A DNA stretch of 64,000 bases from Paenibacillus brevis (GCF_018919145.1 NZ_JAHLQJ010000019.1:1-64000), one strand, 5' to 3'. Counted from the first letter of the stretch, positions 1-8,777 are shown. Program-made: numbers and translations. Notes: a model not told the origin generated them from the letters alone.

Positions 1-123
1 GCGGAAGCAACACAGATGATCGTCATGGGCTTCATCGAGCCGTTCACGAAAGAGCTGCCAATGGAGTATGCGGTCGAAATGAATAGATTGATCAAATTCG
101 AAATGGAAGGCAGTATCGGTTAA
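1..123 (+). CDS. sufB: SufB, Fe-S cluster assembly scaffold (3' end only)
   Basis: The reading frame is open at the left edge and ends with TAA at 121-123, giving the last 40 residues. They contain the run [20 protein letters not shown], which matches the C-terminal end of SufB. SufB is the scaffold subunit of the SufBCD complex that builds iron-sulfur clusters in the cytoplasm. Most of the gene lies outside the window, so sufC, sufD, sufS and sufU cannot be checked. Identification is from the C-terminal motif only, but that region is distinctive. Confidence 0.85.
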   Translation, partial: AEATQMIVMGFIEPFTKELPMEYAVEMNRLIKFEMEGSIG

Positions 124-147
124 TCCCCAAGCGCCATCCGATAACAA

Positions 148-205
148 TAAAAAACGTGTCCTCCACTTAACTCGACAGTTGAGATAAGCGGGGGACACGT
201 TTTTA
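148..205. terminator. Bidirectional intrinsic terminator between sufB and the convergent HD-GYP gene
   Basis: AAAAACGTGTCC and GGACACGTTTTT form an inverted repeat with an inner stem. The A-run on the left and T-run on the right let it work for both convergent genes. Confidence 0.85.
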
Positions 206-214
206 TAATAAGAA

Positions 215-1264
215 TTACAGATACACCTCGGTAATCACGATATCTCTCATCTTCGAGAGATCAATGAACCGGGTATCGGCTTTAACCAGCGGCCGGAAGA
301 AGTCTGATTGATTGGTCATTACAATCGATCCAACCTCGCCGGAGCTGAGCAATACTTTCTTGCCGATAAAATTCGGTATGAGATGATTAATGAGTGCTTG
401 AGTCGGTTCCGGGCTTAGCTTGCCGAAGCTGAGTTCGTTAAGCTCTCTTAGAACCGTTAACAGCTCTTTCTTGGATTGATATATCCGGTTGGAGGTCATT
501 GCTGAATATACGTCCGCGACCGCGGCGATCTTAGCGAATGGGTGAATCTGACTTCCGTGAAGCCCTTTAGGATAGCCTGTGCCGTCATCCCGTTCATGAT
601 GCTGCAAGGCGATGAGCGCCGAGAGCTCGTCCCCTGTAGAGTTCAGGATGATCTCATGACCGTAGGTAGTGTGACGTTTAATCTCTTCAAATTCCTCTGG
701 AGTAAGCTTGCCGGGCTTATGTAAAATGTCTTGCGGGATTTTGCATTTCCCGATATCGATCAAATAACCGGCTTTACCTGCCAGGTAAGCATCTTCTTGG
801 GGATAACCTAGCCAAGTGGCTATATAATAAGAGAGCATTCCAACCTGAAGCGAATGATTGTATGTATAGTTGTCGTTGTTGTCATTCAATAGCAGCAAGA
901 GTGAGACAACATCCTTCTGTGCAGCCAATTGATTAACGATAGGGTCGAAGGTTTGATCCACCTGCTCCTTATCGAACGTCCCTTTGGTAATGACATCTTC
1001 AAACAATGATTCAAAGCTGTCAACGGCGCTGTCGAAAAACGCTTTCATTTTTTGAACCTGAGGCGGAAGTAATTCGGCCTTCGGAACTTGAACATTCACT
1101 GCATGCGGCTGGATATCAATATAATCAATACCATGCTGCATCAGTTTCACGATGGCGGAACTGGATAATTCCTGATCTTTCTGCAGGATCAGGACGCCGA
1201 AATGATTGAAAACGTCAGCTTCAAGCTGATCGCCGGGTTGGATATCCATGATATGAACTCGCAA
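215..1264 (-). CDS. HD-GYP domain protein with a degenerate HD motif
   Basis: About 349 residues. HD-GYP proteins are cyclic-di-GMP phosphodiesterases. The C-terminal half has the first metal ligand in NHS and an intact HHERDDGTGYP motif, but the HD dyad reads YLIDIGK: the metal-binding His is Ile (codon at 758-760, residue 169). Loss of that ligand would be expected to impair metal binding, so this copy may be a weak enzyme or a c-di-GMP sensor. I chose the TTG at 1264 because GAGGTG lies 9 bases upstream and the N-terminus (MRVHIMDIQPGDQL) then aligns with the paralogue at 3050-4138 (MRLLPVSSLQPGMRL). A longer frame runs up to 1327 without a good ribosome site. The gene is convergent with sufB. 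Confidence 0.85.
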   Translation of the reverse strand: MRVHIMDIQPGDQLEADVFNHFGVLILQKDQELSSSAIVKLMQHGIDYIDIQPHAVNVQVPKAELLPPQVQKMKAFFDSAVDSFESLFEDVITKGTFDKEQVDQTFDPIVNQLAAQKDVVSLLLLLNDNNDNYTYNHSLQVGMLSYYIATWLGYPQEDAYLAGKAGYLIDIGKCKIPQDILHKPGKLTPEEFEEIKRHTTYGHEIILNSTGDELSALIALQHHERDDGTGYPKGLHGSQIHPFAKIAAVADVYSAMTSNRIYQSKKELLTVLRELNELSFGKLSPEPTQALINHLIPNFIGKKVLLSSGEVGSIVMTNQSDFFRPLVKADTRFIDLSKMRDIVITEVYL

Positions 1265-1496
1265 GGAAGATGACACCTCATACTTTCCAATTTTCTTTAT
1301 CATAACAGGGAGTTTCTGGATTTTCAATGAAATGTTCTTCTGAAAGGAATCGCTTACATAATTGATGATGGCCGAAAAGTCTATAAAATAAATTATACAA
1401 AAGACATTTTTTAAGTCTGAGGTATATAATATTTGTAGTATTCTGTATCGGCATTACTACAAAATATGTTTTTTGCGACAACAAGGAGGAGTATTC

Positions 1497-2945
1497 ATGC
1501 TGGAGGAGTCAGAGCAGGATACATTACATATCGCTTATACGAATGACATTCACAGTCACTTCCCGGCGATGGAACGAATTGCTGAAATGGTGGACCAGCT
1601 GCGGGAGCAATACGGTTCTTCATTGCTGTTGCTAGATATAGGGGATCATATGGACAGGGCAGCGGTGGAAACGGAAGGGACGTTGGGCCAAGCCAATGTA
1701 GACATGCTCAACTTAACGGGCTATGACGCCATTACGATTGGTAATAATGAAGGATTAACGTTTACCTTGGAAATGCTTCAACAGGCCTATTCCGGTCTGA
1801 TCTGCCCCGTTGTATGCGGTAATTTCCGGGAGCATGCTACTGGTGAGCCTCCTTCCTGGATGAACGAACGGCTTATTATTGAACGCGGAGGAATGAAGAT
1901 CGGTCTTATCGGAGCAACGGCAGCCTACCCGCTTCTCTATAATCTGCTTGGCATTGAAGCCATGGATCCCATTGCAGCGATTGCTGCCGAAGTAAGGAAA
2001 ATGCGAAGTGAAGTGGACCTTGTCATCGTGATGTCCCATCTGGGGCTGCAAGTGGATGAAGAAATGGCGGCGAAGATTCCGGGGATCGATTTGATTCTTG
2101 GCGGACATACCCATCATTTGCTCGAAGTCCCGCTCGTTATCGGGGATACGACGATTTCTGCCGCGGGGAAGTACGGACAGTACCTTGGGCTCATGACGAT
2201 TACCCGGGACAAGATTACCGGCAAACCTATCGTGGCCGAAGGACGTTGTATCCCCGTAGCAGAGGGAGCCGGAAGTCCAGCTATCAGGCAGGCACTTGAA
2301 ATTCATAGAGAAGCAGCAAATGAACGGATGAATGCTGAGATTGCGTATACGGATAGAAAGCTTGAACTGGATAAGAACTATGAGTCGGAATCCCCGTTTG
2401 CTAATTTCCTTGCCCAGGCGGTCAGAAGACATACCGACACGGAAATCTCGCTGGTTAATAGCGGACAGCTGCTGGGAGAATTGCCTCAGGGTGAGATTAC
2501 TTGGGGAATGCTGCACCAATTGTGTCCCTCTCCGATTAATCCCTGCCGCCTGCTCCTTACCGGTGAGGATATTATGTACACGTTAGAGCAGTCGCTGTTG
2601 CCGGAGTGGACGGGACGAGCCATTACGGGCTTTGGTTTTCGCGGAAAAGTACTGGGAGGAATTTGCGTTGATGGGATGGAGATTTTATACGATCCGTCCC
2701 GGGAGCCTTATCAGCGGATCATTCAGGCAAGCATCCAGGGTGTTCCTCTTCAGCAGGAGCGGACCTATTCCGTAGGAACCCTGAGCATGTTTACCTTCGG
2801 CAATGGTTACGAGCGAATTAAAACGGGTAAAGACATCGTGTATATGCTTCCCGATTTCCTTCGGGATTTGCTTAGACATGAGCTTCAGGTCCCAGGTGCC
2901 ATCGAACAATGTCGATTAAATCGGTGGATACCGCTCGGAAAATAA
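1497..2945 (+). CDS. Bifunctional metallophosphatase/5'-nucleotidase, YunD-like
   Basis: 482 residues. An N-terminal calcineurin-like metallophosphatase domain carries NDIHSH (15-20), DIGDHMD (47-53), GNNEG (82-86), SHLG (180-183) and GGHTHH (202-207), the metal ligands of the family. The C-terminal part matches the 5'-nucleotidase substrate-binding domain (NSGQLLGELPQGEITWG). There is no signal peptide, unlike secreted UshA, so it is probably cytoplasmic like B. subtilis YunD. The ATG at 1497 has AAGGAGGAG 6 bases upstream; an in-frame TTG at 1473 lacks a ribosome site. The nucleotide or sugar-phosphate substrate cannot be told from sequence. Confidence 0.85.
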   Translation: MLEESEQDTLHIAYTNDIHSHFPAMERIAEMVDQLREQYGSSLLLLDIGDHMDRAAVETEGTLGQANVDMLNLTGYDAITIGNNEGLTFTLEMLQQAYSGLICPVVCGNFREHATGEPPSWMNERLIIERGGMKIGLIGATAAYPLLYNLLGIEAMDPIAAIAAEVRKMRSEVDLVIVMSHLGLQVDEEMAAKIPGIDLILGGHTHHLLEVPLVIGDTTISAAGKYGQYLGLMTITRDKITGKPIVAEGRCIPVAEGAGSPAIRQALEIHREAANERMNAEIAYTDRKLELDKNYESESPFANFLAQAVRRHTDTEISLVNSGQLLGELPQGEITWGMLHQLCPSPINPCRLLLTGEDIMYTLEQSLLPEWTGRAITGFGFRGKVLGGICVDGMEILYDPSREPYQRIIQASIQGVPLQQERTYSVGTLSMFTFGNGYERIKTGKDIVYMLPDFLRDLLRHELQVPGAIEQCRLNRWIPLGK

Positions 2946-3049
2946 ATAAGTTCGTCGGATTTTATTTTAATACAGGATGATGTATTGTATAATTAATCGA
3001 ATTTTTATTTTTACATTTTGTAATTTTGGAGAGACGGAAGTGGTTTTAG

Positions 3050-4138
3050 TTGCGCTTGTTACCAGTCAGTTCATTACAACCCGGTATGCGCTTGGGGAAG
3101 AAGATATATAATGAAGAAGGAATTATCCTACTCTCGGAAAATGCGGAGCTGAATGATGCAGTTATACGCCGAATGCAGTTGCACGGATTGGACTATGTGT
3201 ATATCTCCGATCCTCGAACCGATGATGTTGTCGTTGAAGACATGATCGAGGAGAGTACACGGCGCAAAGCTCTGCAGGATATTCGCGATACCTTCCGTAA
3301 GCTCTCGGAGCCTTCTGTCAAAGGGGTCGTCTACCCTTATTTGGGTAAAACCTTTACCGGTTTGGTCGAAACTGTCATGGATGATCTGCGTGGCCGTGAA
3401 GATACCATGATTATGATGATGAACATCAACAGCATGGATCATTATCTGTTCCGGCATTCCTTGAATGTCTGTATCTATTCATTAATGCTTGGACTTATGC
3501 AGGGCTACAACAAGGATGAACTTACCCTGCTCGGGCTAGGCGCTTTGCTTCATGATATCGGGAAGACAAAGATCCCTCTGTCCATATTGAATAAAACCTC
3601 TGCCCTGACAGATGAAGAGTTTAATGAGATCAAGAAGCACCCGGAACTGGGATACAAGATACTCAAGGATGAGCCCGGAATTTCTCTTAAATCTGCGCAT
3701 TGTGCATATCAGCATCATGAGAGAATGAACGGAAGCGGTTATCCGCGAGGGCTGAAAGGCGACGAAATTTCAGACTTTTCCCGATTAATTGCCATTACAG
3801 ATACCTATGACGCCATGACTACGCATCGGGTATACCGTTCTGCAATGCTTCCGCATGAAGCGCTCGAAGTGTTGTATACAGGCTGCGGTACTTTATTCGA
3901 AAAATCGAAGCTGGAGCTTTTCCGGAATCATGTGGCCATCTATCCTCTTGGAATTACCGTAACTCTGAACACGGGAGAGACGGGAGTGGTGGTCAAAATT
4001 CATAATGAGGTTCCGAGCCGGCCTGTTGTTAGGATCCTGAAAGATGCGGACGGAGTAGAGCTCAAGGCTCCATATGATTTGGACTTGCTGGAAAGTATGA
4101 CGACAATCATTAAGGAAGTTGACAAAATAGAGCCATAG
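3050..4138 (+). CDS. HD-GYP domain protein (putative c-di-GMP phosphodiesterase)
   Basis: 362 residues, TTG start with GGAAG 9 bases upstream. The N-terminal region of about 60 residues is a small beta-rich domain shared with the paralogue at 215-1264. The C-terminal HD-GYP domain keeps His136 (RHS), the HD dyad at 168-169 (LLHDIGK) and HHERMNGSGYP at 222-232, where the usual Asp before Gly is Asn227. The metal site looks complete, so this is the more likely active phosphodiesterase of the pair. A roughly 60-residue tail follows the domain. It sits downstream of the 5'-nucleotidase gene with a 104-base gap and probably has its own promoter. Confidence 0.85.
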   Translation: MRLLPVSSLQPGMRLGKKIYNEEGIILLSENAELNDAVIRRMQLHGLDYVYISDPRTDDVVVEDMIEESTRRKALQDIRDTFRKLSEPSVKGVVYPYLGKTFTGLVETVMDDLRGREDTMIMMMNINSMDHYLFRHSLNVCIYSLMLGLMQGYNKDELTLLGLGALLHDIGKTKIPLSILNKTSALTDEEFNEIKKHPELGYKILKDEPGISLKSAHCAYQHHERMNGSGYPRGLKGDEISDFSRLIAITDTYDAMTTHRVYRSAMLPHEALEVLYTGCGTLFEKSKLELFRNHVAIYPLGITVTLNTGETGVVVKIHNEVPSRPVVRILKDADGVELKAPYDLDLLESMTTIIKEVDKIEP

Positions 4139-4225
4139 CTTTTATGCCGACGGATTCGCACTCTCTATGGTGCGTTTCTTCTTTTTTAGAGAATGAACTA
4201 TTGGGGTAATGGAGGAGAATACAAC

Positions 4226-5368
4226 ATGAATATGAATCGATACGCAGGATTGGCAGCCGTTGATTCTGCAATCGGTCCCGGTAAAGATCCTTGGGATCCG
4301 ATCCATTCATTAAGAGCCTTTGGCAGACACAAGCTTACAAGTGTAGAGATGACCGTCACCAATCTGTGTAATATGCGCTGTGAGCATTGTGCGGTTGGAG
4401 ACAGTCTGGTGTTTAAAGAACCGGAGCATATTCCATTGGAGCTGATGCTGAATGCGCTTGATCAGGTAGAACATTTGCAGACAATCAGCATTACGGGAGG
4501 GGAGCCTTCCTTCCGCCGGAAAACCGTAGAAGAGGTTATTGTCCCGCTTCTGAAATATGCCAAGTCCAAGGGAATACGCTCACAAATGAATTCAAACCTG
4601 ACGCTGGATTATGAGCGATATGAGCCGCTCCTGCCCTATCTGGATGTTATGCATATTTCATTCAATTACACGAGTGCCCTTGATTTTCATGAGGTGGGTT
4701 TTGCCCGAAACCCTCACCCTGTAAATGAAGATGTCGCCTATAAAATGTATAATAAGATGATTGATAATACGCGCAAGCTAAGTGAAGCCGGAATGTTCAT
4801 CTCGGCGGAGTCGATGATCAATTATCGTACCCATCGCAAGCTTCCGGAGATTCATCGGCTCATTGTTGAGATGGGATGTCAACGGCATGAGGTGCATCCT
4901 ATGTATGCTGCTGATTTTGCGGAGAATCTGCCAAAGCTCAGCCTCGATGAAATCCGATGCGCAATTTCGGATCTGCTGGACGCAAGAGATCCGGAGCTGT
5001 GGATGCTGTTTGGCACCTTGCCTTTCTTCGCCTGCAATGACCACTCGTCCGATGCTGAACTGCTAAGAAGGCTCCGGACGGAGAAGAATGTCACGGTTCG
5101 TAATGATCCCGATGGACGCAATCGCGTCAACGTGAACATGTTTACGGGGGATGTCTTTGTTACAGATTTTGCAGCGATTCCTTCCTTTGGGAACATAAAG
5201 GAGCGCCGGCTGGATGATATCTTCGATGACTGGCTTGACAAGCATCCGCTGAATCAACGGGTCAATTGCTATTGCGAAGCAGCCAGCTGCTGCGGACCGA
5301 ATCTTCTGGTTGCAGATATGTACTACAACAATGTAGACTTCAAGACGCGCAAGGCGATAACTCTATAG
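4226..5368 (+). CDS. yfkAB: Radical SAM protein, YfkAB family
   Basis: 380 residues. CNMRCEHC (Cys48, Cys52, Cys55) is the CxxxCxxC site that binds the 4Fe-4S cluster and S-adenosylmethionine, followed by the ITGGEPSFR glycine-rich strand. The C-terminus has a second cysteine cluster, NCYCEAASCCGP, typical of the YfkAB group and likely to hold another cluster. The substrate of this family is not known to me. The ATG at 4226 has GGAGGAG 8 bases upstream and is preferred over the in-frame ATG at 4193. The following gene starts 20 bases after the stop, so the two may be cotranscribed. Confidence 0.85.
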   Translation: MNMNRYAGLAAVDSAIGPGKDPWDPIHSLRAFGRHKLTSVEMTVTNLCNMRCEHCAVGDSLVFKEPEHIPLELMLNALDQVEHLQTISITGGEPSFRRKTVEEVIVPLLKYAKSKGIRSQMNSNLTLDYERYEPLLPYLDVMHISFNYTSALDFHEVGFARNPHPVNEDVAYKMYNKMIDNTRKLSEAGMFISAESMINYRTHRKLPEIHRLIVEMGCQRHEVHPMYAADFAENLPKLSLDEIRCAISDLLDARDPELWMLFGTLPFFACNDHSSDAELLRRLRTEKNVTVRNDPDGRNRVNVNMFTGDVFVTDFAAIPSFGNIKERRLDDIFDDWLDKHPLNQRVNCYCEAASCCGPNLLVADMYYNNVDFKTRKAITL

Positions 5369-5387
5369 AAAAGAGGTCCTCTTCAAT

Positions 5388-6761
5388 ATGCAATATGCCA
5401 TAGCCAATGCTCATGCAGATTTCGAGCTGGGGAGACTATTCCTCAACCTGCTGATCGTTTTTGTTCTGGTTATGCTAAATGGTTTTTTTGTAGCTGCCGA
5501 GTTCTCCCTTGTCAAGGTGCGTCAGTCCCGGCTGACGCAGCTGGTGACAGAGGGGAATCGCAGGGCGGTATATGCTCTGCGGGTCAATAAGAAGCTGGAT
5601 GCCTATCTGTCGGCCACCCAGCTTGGTATTACTCTGGCTTCATTAGGACTTGGCTGGGTCGGCGAGCCTGCTATTTCAGAGCTGCTGATTGAGCCGTTAT
5701 TACATCAATTTGGTGTAACTGATCCAACATTGATCTCTACGGTATCGGTTGCGCTGGGCTTTGCTATCATCACTTTTCTACATATTGTAATTGGTGAGCT
5801 TGCTCCAAAATCCTTGGCAATCCAAAAATCGGAGACGACTTCTTTGTGGCTATCCGCTCCGTTGCTTTATTTCTATAAGCTGTTTCTCCCGGTTATCTGG
5901 TTGCTTAATTCAGCCGCCAATGGGATTCTGCGATTAATCGGGGTTCAACCGGCCGGCGAAGGAGAAGCTGCGCACTCCGAAGAAGAAATTCGGATTTTGA
6001 TGGACCAGAGCGCTCGAAGCGGCGTGATCGATCAAGAAGAAATGAAGCTGATGGGTAACATATTTGATTTCTCGGATATGCTTGCCCGAGAGGTTATGCT
6101 GCCCCGAACAGATATGGACTGCCTGTATACGAACCTGACCTGGGAAGAGAACCTGAAGATCGTATCGGATACCAAGCATTCTCGCTATCCGGTCGCAGTA
6201 GAGGACAAGGATCAGATTATCGGGTTCGTCCATATCACGGACCTTCTGCTTCCGGAAAGCGGAAGGCCCCTGAATCTGGCGGATATTGTCAGGCCCATTC
6301 TGAATGTACCGGAGTCCATGGAAGTTAGCCAAGTCCTTCGCCTGATGCAGAAGAAGCATTCTCAAGTAACGGTTGTCGTAGACGAATATGGGGGAACGGC
6401 AGGCCTTCTTACTGTCGAGGTTATTCTCGAAGAAATTGTCGGCAATCTCTACGATGAGTTCGATGATGAACGTGAAGAGGTAGAAGTGATCGGGGAGGGG
6501 ATCTATTCGGTCGATGGGAGAATGCTCCTGTCGGATGTGAATGTGCTGGCCGATATATCGATAGAAGATCATGAAGTGGATTCGATTGGCGGCTGGCTGT
6601 TCAAAGAGTTGGACGGAACGCCTGTAAAAGGCAAGAAGAAGACCATCGATGATGTGACATTGGAAGTTGCGGAGGCGGGACGCCTTCGGATTACCCGGGT
6701 AATAATTACGAAGAATCGAGCGGACGAAGAGTCCGGACAATCTTCATTAGATGAGCAATAA
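5388..6761 (+). CDS. CNNM/CorC-type membrane protein (DUF21, paired CBS, CorC_HlyC)
   Basis: 457 residues. Residues about 15-190 form the DUF21 transmembrane domain (LIVFVLVMLNGFFVAAEFSLVKVR and further hydrophobic segments). Two CBS motifs follow (REVMLPRTDMDCL... and VTVVVDEYGGTAGLLT), and the tail is a CorC_HlyC domain (VDGRMLLSDVNV). The family is labelled hemolysin-like, but its relatives act in magnesium efflux or homeostasis with CBS domains sensing nucleotides. An AAAAGAGG ribosome site lies before the ATG. Its stop codon lies inside the left arm of a perfect hairpin (6754-6814). Confidence 0.9.
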   Translation: MQYAIANAHADFELGRLFLNLLIVFVLVMLNGFFVAAEFSLVKVRQSRLTQLVTEGNRRAVYALRVNKKLDAYLSATQLGITLASLGLGWVGEPAISELLIEPLLHQFGVTDPTLISTVSVALGFAIITFLHIVIGELAPKSLAIQKSETTSLWLSAPLLYFYKLFLPVIWLLNSAANGILRLIGVQPAGEGEAAHSEEEIRILMDQSARSGVIDQEEMKLMGNIFDFSDMLAREVMLPRTDMDCLYTNLTWEENLKIVSDTKHSRYPVAVEDKDQIIGFVHITDLLLPESGRPLNLADIVRPILNVPESMEVSQVLRLMQKKHSQVTVVVDEYGGTAGLLTVEVILEEIVGNLYDEFDDEREEVEVIGEGIYSVDGRMLLSDVNVLADISIEDHEVDSIGGWLFKELDGTPVKGKKKTIDDVTLEVAEAGRLRITRVIITKNRADEESGQSSLDEQ

Positions 6762-6814
6762 CAGAAGCAAGCCTTCGGCATGTAACAGGCCGAAGGCTTG
6801 CTTCTGTTATTGCT
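6754..6814. terminator. 26-bp perfect inverted repeat at the 3' end of the CNNM gene
   Basis: The left arm begins AGCAATAACAGAAGC and is perfectly complementary over 26 bases to the arm ending GCTTCTGTTATTGCT, with a 9-base loop. The arm includes the stop codon. No T-run follows, so it may act as a processing or stability hairpin rather than a classical terminator. Confidence 0.7.
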
Positions 6815-6821
6815 ATAATAA

Positions 6822-7040
6822 TTTGAACTATAAAAGCTACGCAGAAAAGGCATAAGTGTGAAGTGTGCTGAAGTGAAAGCTTTCTGCAAGAAAGCTGCTT
6901 CGGGAGCATAAGCTCGAAAGCGTTCGCCTTTGAGAGTGGATTTCTCCCCTTTGATAGCTTAGCTTAATCAGAGAAATCCGCGAACAACAGCGATCGTAGA
7001 ACACTCCACACGTTGCTCCCGGGTACGTTCATTAGTTCAA
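6822..7040 (-). repeat. Interspersed repeat family B, copy 1 (long form)
   Basis: Read on the minus strand, 7040-6969 (AGCAACGTGT...ACGATCGCTG...TTCGCGGATTTCT) closely matches the core of copy 2 at 8671-8777. The outer ends, TTGAACTA at 6823-6830 and TAGTTCAA at 7033-7040, are inverted. An extra stretch of about 100 bases in the middle distinguishes this copy. Its end overlaps the stop codon of the zinc-ribbon gene. Confidence 0.65.
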
Positions 7041-7240
7041 GGATTCACACCACGATTTTGCGCCGCATCAATACGCGCTTGTGCGGCATTGAAGCATTTC
7101 TTGCACACCTTCAAGGGCTGGCCGGAGCTGGTTGTCTTCGTGTACAGCAGCTTAATTCGCGTGCTTCCGCATACCGGGCAGGTGCCGCGGCCTCTGGAAG
7201 GAAGCGTCCATAATGATTTTCCGCGTTTATTTTTGGCCAT
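7037..7240 (-). CDS. Small zinc-ribbon protein of unknown function
   Basis: 67 residues, basic at the N-terminus (MAKNKRGKS), with CPVCG and CKKC knuckles about 20 residues apart, the pattern of a single zinc ribbon. Start ATG has GGAGATATG upstream on the minus strand. The size, charge and ribbon fit a nucleic-acid-binding or ribosome-associated role, but nothing shows it directly. I do not recognise a named family. The stop codon is provided by the end of repeat B copy 1, so the last residues may differ from those of relatives. Confidence 0.7.
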   Translation of the reverse strand: MAKNKRGKSLWTLPSRGRGTCPVCGSTRIKLLYTKTTSSGQPLKVCKKCFNAAQARIDAAQNRGVNP

Positions 7241-7258
7241 ATCATATCTCCTACTTCT

Positions 7259-7438
7259 AGAGGTTGTTTAAAAAGTCACCTTTTGATCACGAAGTGTTTC
7301 AAGAGGATCATTCGACGTCGAATCTTGCGTTCACCCTCGAAGTCCGGTACTCATGTAGGGTCTGCCTACATTCCGTTCCTCCTTCTTCGGATTCTCGCAA
7401 CCTTCTTGGTGCTGAAAAGTTGACTTTTTGAACTCGCA
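7259..7438 (-). repeat. Interspersed repeat family A, copy 1
   Basis: On the minus strand it begins GTTCAAAAAGTCAACTTTT and ends GTGATCAAAAGGTGACTTTTTAAAC, inverted ends around a conserved 150-base core that includes the palindrome GATTCGACGTCGAATG and GAAGAAGGAGGAACGG. The same sequence recurs at 32153-32331 and 46871-47084. There is no open frame of note inside. It fills the gap between cotJC and the zinc-ribbon gene. Confidence 0.85.
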
Positions 7439-7441
7439 TTT

Positions 7442-8011
7442 TTAGAAAAATTTCTTTTGGTCCCGATTATCCTTCAATATCTCTACGGCTTCACGGAAAC
7501 GAAGCGAATGAACAATTTCCCGCTCCCGCAGGAATTTCAGGCTGTCCTGTAAGTCGACATCATCGGTCATATCAATTAGCCACTGGTATGTAGCCCGCGC
7601 TTTCTCTTCCGCCGCAATATCTTCATACAGGTCGGCGATCGGATCGCCCTTAGCTTGGATATACGTTGCTGTCCAGGGAACACCGCCTGCATTCTGATAA
7701 AATAACGCCCTGTCATGACTGACATAGTAAGCCCCCATGCCTGCTGCATCGAGTTCTTCTACAGTGGCATCCTTCGTGAGCTTGTAGATCATCGTGGCAA
7801 TCATCTCGAGATGGGCAAATTCCTCCGTGCCAATGTCATTAAGGAGTCCTATCACTTTATCCGGTATCGTATACCTCTGATTCAAGTATCTCAGGGCCGC
7901 CGACAGTTCCCCATCAGCCCCTCCGTATTGCTCGGCCAGATACTTGGCCATGCGAATATCGCATTTGGCTACGCGGACCGGGTACTGCAATTTTTTCTCA
8001 TACACCCACAT
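7442..8011 (-). CDS. cotJC: Spore coat protein CotJC (manganese-catalase-like)
   Basis: 189 residues, the usual CotJC length. It is a ferritin-like four-helix protein of the manganese catalase family. The ligand-bearing segments are TEEFAHLE, AAEEKARATYQW and EREIVHSLRF, so a dimetal site looks intact. In Bacillus, CotJC is made in the mother cell under SigE and assembles on the spore with CotJA. Last gene of the cotJABC operon. AGGAGGT lies 12 bases before the ATG, a rather long spacing, and an out-of-frame ATG lies between them. Confidence 0.93.
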   Translation of the reverse strand: MWVYEKKLQYPVRVAKCDIRMAKYLAEQYGGADGELSAALRYLNQRYTIPDKVIGLLNDIGTEEFAHLEMIATMIYKLTKDATVEELDAAGMGAYYVSHDRALFYQNAGGVPWTATYIQAKGDPIADLYEDIAAEEKARATYQWLIDMTDDVDLQDSLKFLREREIVHSLRFREAVEILKDNRDQKKFF

Positions 8012-8074
8012 CGCTTATTCATTACCTCCTTTGGGCTGATGATCAGCATGGCGATTCCCGCATTGCCGCGAGGA

Positions 8075-8350
8075 CTAGACCTGCCATGGCCACGGGACCT
8101 TCGACCATTCCCACGGGAATTTGGAATAGGCGCGGCCGAAATTTTGCAAAGGCCCGTACAGCACCTGAAATTGATTAGCCAAAATCGTCCGCTCCTGCGT
8201 CAACTGGTTGAACTGCTGTATCGCGGCCAAATCGTCCGGATGAGTATCCAGGTAGAGATTCAACTCCACTAACGCAAAATCCAGCGCCTGCAGCTTCTCC
8301 AGCATTTCATAAAATTCAGGATCACAATGCGGCTTTGATGTTGAATTCAT
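8075..8350 (-). CDS. cotJB: Spore coat assembly protein CotJB
   Basis: 91 residues, helical, matching CotJB by the LEKLQALDFALVELNLYLDTHPDD segment and its place between cotJA and cotJC. It is needed with CotJA and CotJC in the outer spore layers; no enzymatic activity is known. The start lies 4 bases downstream of the cotJA stop region with a GAAAGGA ribosome site inside the end of cotJA, which suggests translational coupling. The C-terminus is rich in Trp and Pro (FPWEWSKVPWPWQV). Confidence 0.9.
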   Translation of the reverse strand: MNSTSKPHCDPEFYEMLEKLQALDFALVELNLYLDTHPDDLAAIQQFNQLTQERTILANQFQVLYGPLQNFGRAYSKFPWEWSKVPWPWQV

Positions 8351-8353
8351 GAT

Positions 8354-8572
8354 TCACCGTCCTTTCCCCCAACGGGATTCATAGGGACTGTACAACGCAG
8401 GCCAAAGCGTGCCATGGCGCAATGCTTCCTCCGGGCTGAACTGGGGTAAATTAGGGGGCTGAAATGTCATAAACAAATGCGGCGGAGTGCTATATGTTTT
8501 GCATAGGATTGGAGGGCAGGGATCAAAGGGACCAATGAACGGAACCCACGTCTGTTCTTGGGGATGACTCAA
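8354..8572 (-). CDS. cotJA: Spore coat protein CotJA
   Basis: 72 residues, rich in Pro and aromatic residues (VPFIGPFDPCPPILCKTYSTPPHLFMTFQPP), typical of CotJA. The start is a TTG at 8572 with GGAGGT 7 bases upstream. First gene of the operon, so a SigE promoter is expected in the 100 bases above it on the minus strand. A CATATGTTA there resembles a SigE -10 element but I could not find a convincing -35, so no promoter is called. Repeat B copy 2 lies just upstream. Confidence 0.88.
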   Translation of the reverse strand: MSHPQEQTWVPFIGPFDPCPPILCKTYSTPPHLFMTFQPPNLPQFSPEEALRHGTLWPALYSPYESRWGKGR

Positions 8573-8670
8573 ATGAAGTACCTCCTTCTCATCATTTTCC
8601 GTTTCTCTTGTTTAACATATGATGTTCGCCTAGAAACTGAACCAAAGAATCGGAATATTTTCTTTCACTA

Positions 8671-8777
8671 TATAAGTTGAACTACTGAATTTTACGTTCT
8701 GGGGGGCAACGTGTGAATTGTTCTTACGATCGCTGGTGTTCGCGGATTTCTGAGTACCTTCTATAAGTTCAACTTAA
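8671..8777 (+). repeat. Interspersed repeat family B, copy 2
   Basis: A 107-base element with inverted ends TATAAGTTGAACT and AGTTCAACTTA. The core (GGCAACGTGT...ACGATCGCTGGTGTTCGCGGATTTCT) matches the minus strand of copy 1. Between cotJA and pdxK. Confidence 0.75.

Noticed and set aside
1755-2519. A 254-codon minus-strand frame inside the 5'-nucleotidase gene
   Set aside because: No family motif, and it overlaps a gene with all metallophosphatase motifs.
8573-8640. A SigE promoter for cotJABC
   Set aside because: A CATATGTT -10-like element is present, but no acceptable -35 could be placed at the right distance.
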